From the NCBI GenBank assembly GCA_025141015.1, contig CP081098.1, positions 3,850,501 to 3,914,500 of the forward strand: DNA of 64,000 nucleotides, written 5' to 3'. Position numbers and translations under genes: made by a program. Source of the DNA: Rhodobacteraceae bacterium M382. GTDB lineage: Bacteria > Pseudomonadota > Alphaproteobacteria > Rhodobacterales > Rhodobacteraceae. The notes below the pieces were generated by a model. It did not search any database and was not told where the DNA came from. It worked only from the letters and a program-made list of their open reading frames with translations. Within the stretch, counting starts at the first letter, position 1. Each line of letters starts with the position of its first letter. Shown piece by piece: positions 62,439-64,000 of this stretch.

Positions 62439-63371
62439 ATGACTATTTCCGTAACCCGACGTTCCGTTCTCGCCAGCGCTGCGGCCCTTCCGCTGGCGGC
62501 AGCCGGTTCAGGTGTTTCAGCCGAAAACAACAATCCAGCGGCGGCTGCCCATCTCGCCCACAGCTTCAAGCTTGGCGACTTCACCCTGACCACTTTGCTG
62601 GACGGAAGCGCCATGCGCGAAGGTCCCAAGGCAATGTTTGCCCCAGATGCGAGCGATCAGGAATTCGAAGACCTCTCTCAGGACAATTTTGTCCCCGCAG
62701 ACCGAACCCAATTCTATTTCACTCCGACATTGGTTGACACAGGAACACAGAAAATCCTGTTCGACACCGGACTTGGTCTTGGCGGATTGGGCAAGGCCCT
62801 GGCCCAGTCCGGACACAGTGCCGATGACATTGACACCGTCGTGATTACCCATATGCATCCTGACCACATCGGTGGGTTGATGAAGGACGGCCAACCGGTG
62901 TTCTCCAATGCCGACTATGTAACCGGCGCAGGTGAGTACAACTTTTGGTCAAAGCGGGACGCCGGTGATCGTGTTGGGGATCTCGTCGCCAAAAACATGA
63001 CTCCCCTGGCCGAAAAAACCCGCTTTGTCGATGATGGTGGCGCAGTTGTTTCAGGGATCACCGCCCTGAATGCGTTTGGACACACGCCGGGACATATGGC
63101 CTATATGCTTGAAAGCGGCGGCCAACAGCTGGTTTTGACCGCTGATCTGGCCAATCACTACGTCTGGTCCTTTGCCCGTCCTGACTGGGGCTTCAGCTTT
63201 GACGTGGACAAAGACCAAGCCAGCCAATCTCGGCGCAGGGTGCTGGGAATGCTCGCCGCCGACAAAACACCAATGATCGGATATCACATGCCTTTCCCAG
63301 CTGCGGGATTTGTTGAAACCCATGACGCGGGTTTTCGCTATGTGCCGGTCTCTTATCAGCTGATGGGCTGA
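62439..63371 (+). CDS. Metallo-beta-lactamase-fold hydrolase, Tat-exported
   Basis: A 310-residue protein with AGGGAG upstream of the ATG. A twin-arginine signal (SVTRRSVLASAAALPLAAAG, cleavage near GVSAEN) precedes an MBL domain with H138-M-H140-P-D142-H143, then a third metal His in NAFGHTPGHM, an Asp in VLTADLAN, and a last His in GYHMPFP. It resembles secreted lactonase/hydrolase-like MBL proteins. Substrate unknown; quorum-signal lactones are one possibility. Confidence 0.9.
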   Translation: MTISVTRRSVLASAAALPLAAAGSGVSAENNNPAAAAHLAHSFKLGDFTLTTLLDGSAMREGPKAMFAPDASDQEFEDLSQDNFVPADRTQFYFTPTLVDTGTQKILFDTGLGLGGLGKALAQSGHSADDIDTVVITHMHPDHIGGLMKDGQPVFSNADYVTGAGEYNFWSKRDAGDRVGDLVAKNMTPLAEKTRFVDDGGAVVSGITALNAFGHTPGHMAYMLESGGQQLVLTADLANHYVWSFARPDWGFSFDVDKDQASQSRRRVLGMLAADKTPMIGYHMPFPAAGFVETHDAGFRYVPVSYQLMG

Positions 63372-63423
63372 GCCCAATACCGGGTCAAGGCGTTTGCAAA
63401 CGTCTTGACCCAATTTCGACCTT

Positions 63424-64000
63424 CTAGATGCCCGCAAACGGGCGCACCTTGGTACCATCAGTAAACCGTGACAGGCGAAATGCGTGTGGATCCACAATGG
63501 GTTTTGTACCCATCACCAGATCAGCCGTCAGACATCCCGCCGCAGGTCCGAGACCGAATCCATGCCCCGAATAGCCTGTCGACAGGAACAGCCCCGGCAC
63601 ATGCTCAACCTCTGAAATCACTGGGATGGCATCCGGTGTTACATCAATCATCCCAGCCCAGCTTTGCACCACATCCACGCCGTTCAGCACCGGAAACGCC
63701 CGTCGTGCAGCGGCCCATCCGGATCGCAGCACCTTTTGCGATGGGGCCGGATCCAACACCCGGCACGTTTCGAAATCCGTGACCTGATCGGGGCTCCAAC
63801 TGCGCGCCTGTGCCGCTTCTTCGCGCCAACGTCCTGACAGGCGAAACCGCAGCGATCTCCATTCGGCCTGAAACGCAGGTAGAAACCTCAACCCCAAACG
63901 GAAAGAATCCGGCACCAGATCAACGATGTTCTCGGTCCCTGCCGCGACGGTGTAACCGCCGTCCACCCGTTTGCGCATGGCGAATCCATTGGCCCACACC
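63424..64000 (-). CDS. FAD-dependent oxidoreductase, DadA-like (5' end outside window)
   Basis: The C-terminal 191 residues of a DAO-family flavoenzyme. The last block reads WAGMIDVTPDAIPVISEVEHVPGLFLSTGYSGHGFGLGPAAG, the FAD-contacting end of D-amino-acid dehydrogenase, glycine oxidase and sarcosine oxidase-type proteins. The N-terminal nucleotide-binding part lies beyond base 64000. The substrate would be a secondary amine or D-amino acid. It is convergent with the MBL hydrolase gene. Confidence 0.85.
   Translation of the reverse strand, partial: VWANGFAMRKRVDGGYTVAAGTENIVDLVPDSFRLGLRFLPAFQAEWRSLRFRLSGRWREEAAQARSWSPDQVTDFETCRVLDPAPSQKVLRSGWAAARRAFPVLNGVDVVQSWAGMIDVTPDAIPVISEVEHVPGLFLSTGYSGHGFGLGPAAGCLTADLVMGTKPIVDPHAFRLSRFTDGTKVRPFAGI

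Overview
The window looks like chromosomal DNA of a marine alphaproteobacterium of the Rhodobacterales (roseobacter-like). The grounds are GC-rich coding sequence, a class I (archaeal-type) lysyl-tRNA synthetase, an NDUFS4-like complex I accessory protein, many enzymes and transporters for methylated amines and osmolytes, several twin-arginine secreted proteins, and palindromic intergenic repeats of the kind scattered through these genomes. I cannot name a genus. I found no rRNA, tRNA, CRISPR array, insertion sequence or prophage. The genes at both ends are cut by the window edge.

Layout. 1-9.6 kb: an FAD/GcvT dimethylglycine- or sarcosine-type dehydrogenase (5' partial), a sulfatase-superfamily hydrolase, an iodotyrosine-deiodinase-like nitroreductase divergent from a betainyl-CoA-type thioesterase, a cysteine-synthase-like enzyme, a nitrilase and metal-free creatinase-like pair, and a divergent GntR regulator. 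9.6-13.6 kb: a glycine betaine/proline-type ABC uptake operon whose permease is a tandem fusion. 13.8-18.6 kb: TorR, TorS and TorT, a TMAO-sensing system without torCAD. 18.7-20.0 kb: an MmgE/PrpD protein.

20.3-31.8 kb is the most interesting region. A MarR regulator diverges from a cytoplasmic AmiC-like binding protein. Downstream run a flotillin-like protein, a urea/amide/branched-chain-type ABC transporter (binding protein, two permeases, two ATPases) and an acyl-CoA synthetase. The second ATPase (LivF type) is fused in frame to a complete amidase-signature amidase. The inferred pathway is import of an amide, hydrolysis at the transporter, and CoA activation of the released acid. A 17-bp perfect inverted repeat and a related site at the marR promoter look like operators for the cluster.

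31.8-47.8 kb is mostly housekeeping: acetyltransferase, NDUFS4-like protein, UvrB, small proteins, YbaK deacylase, periplasmic rhodanese, universal stress protein, orphan ParA, a surface beta-helix protein, LysRS class I, TerB, GFA protein, PBP4 and NadD. 48.0-48.9 kb holds a visibly AT-richer gene of the putative phage abortive infection (AbiC-like) type. 48.9-60 kb: EttA, two tandem cold-shock genes with matching leaders, TrxC, an L,D-transpeptidase, the TesA/YbbA/YbbP set, an Rrf2 (NsrR-like) regulator, a ChaC-like protein and GltX. 60-64 kb: an AraC regulator divergent from a Tat-secreted isochorismatase-family hydrolase with a two-copy direct repeat between them, a DUF1801 protein, a secreted metallo-beta-lactamase-fold hydrolase, and the 3' part of a DadA-like oxidoreductase.
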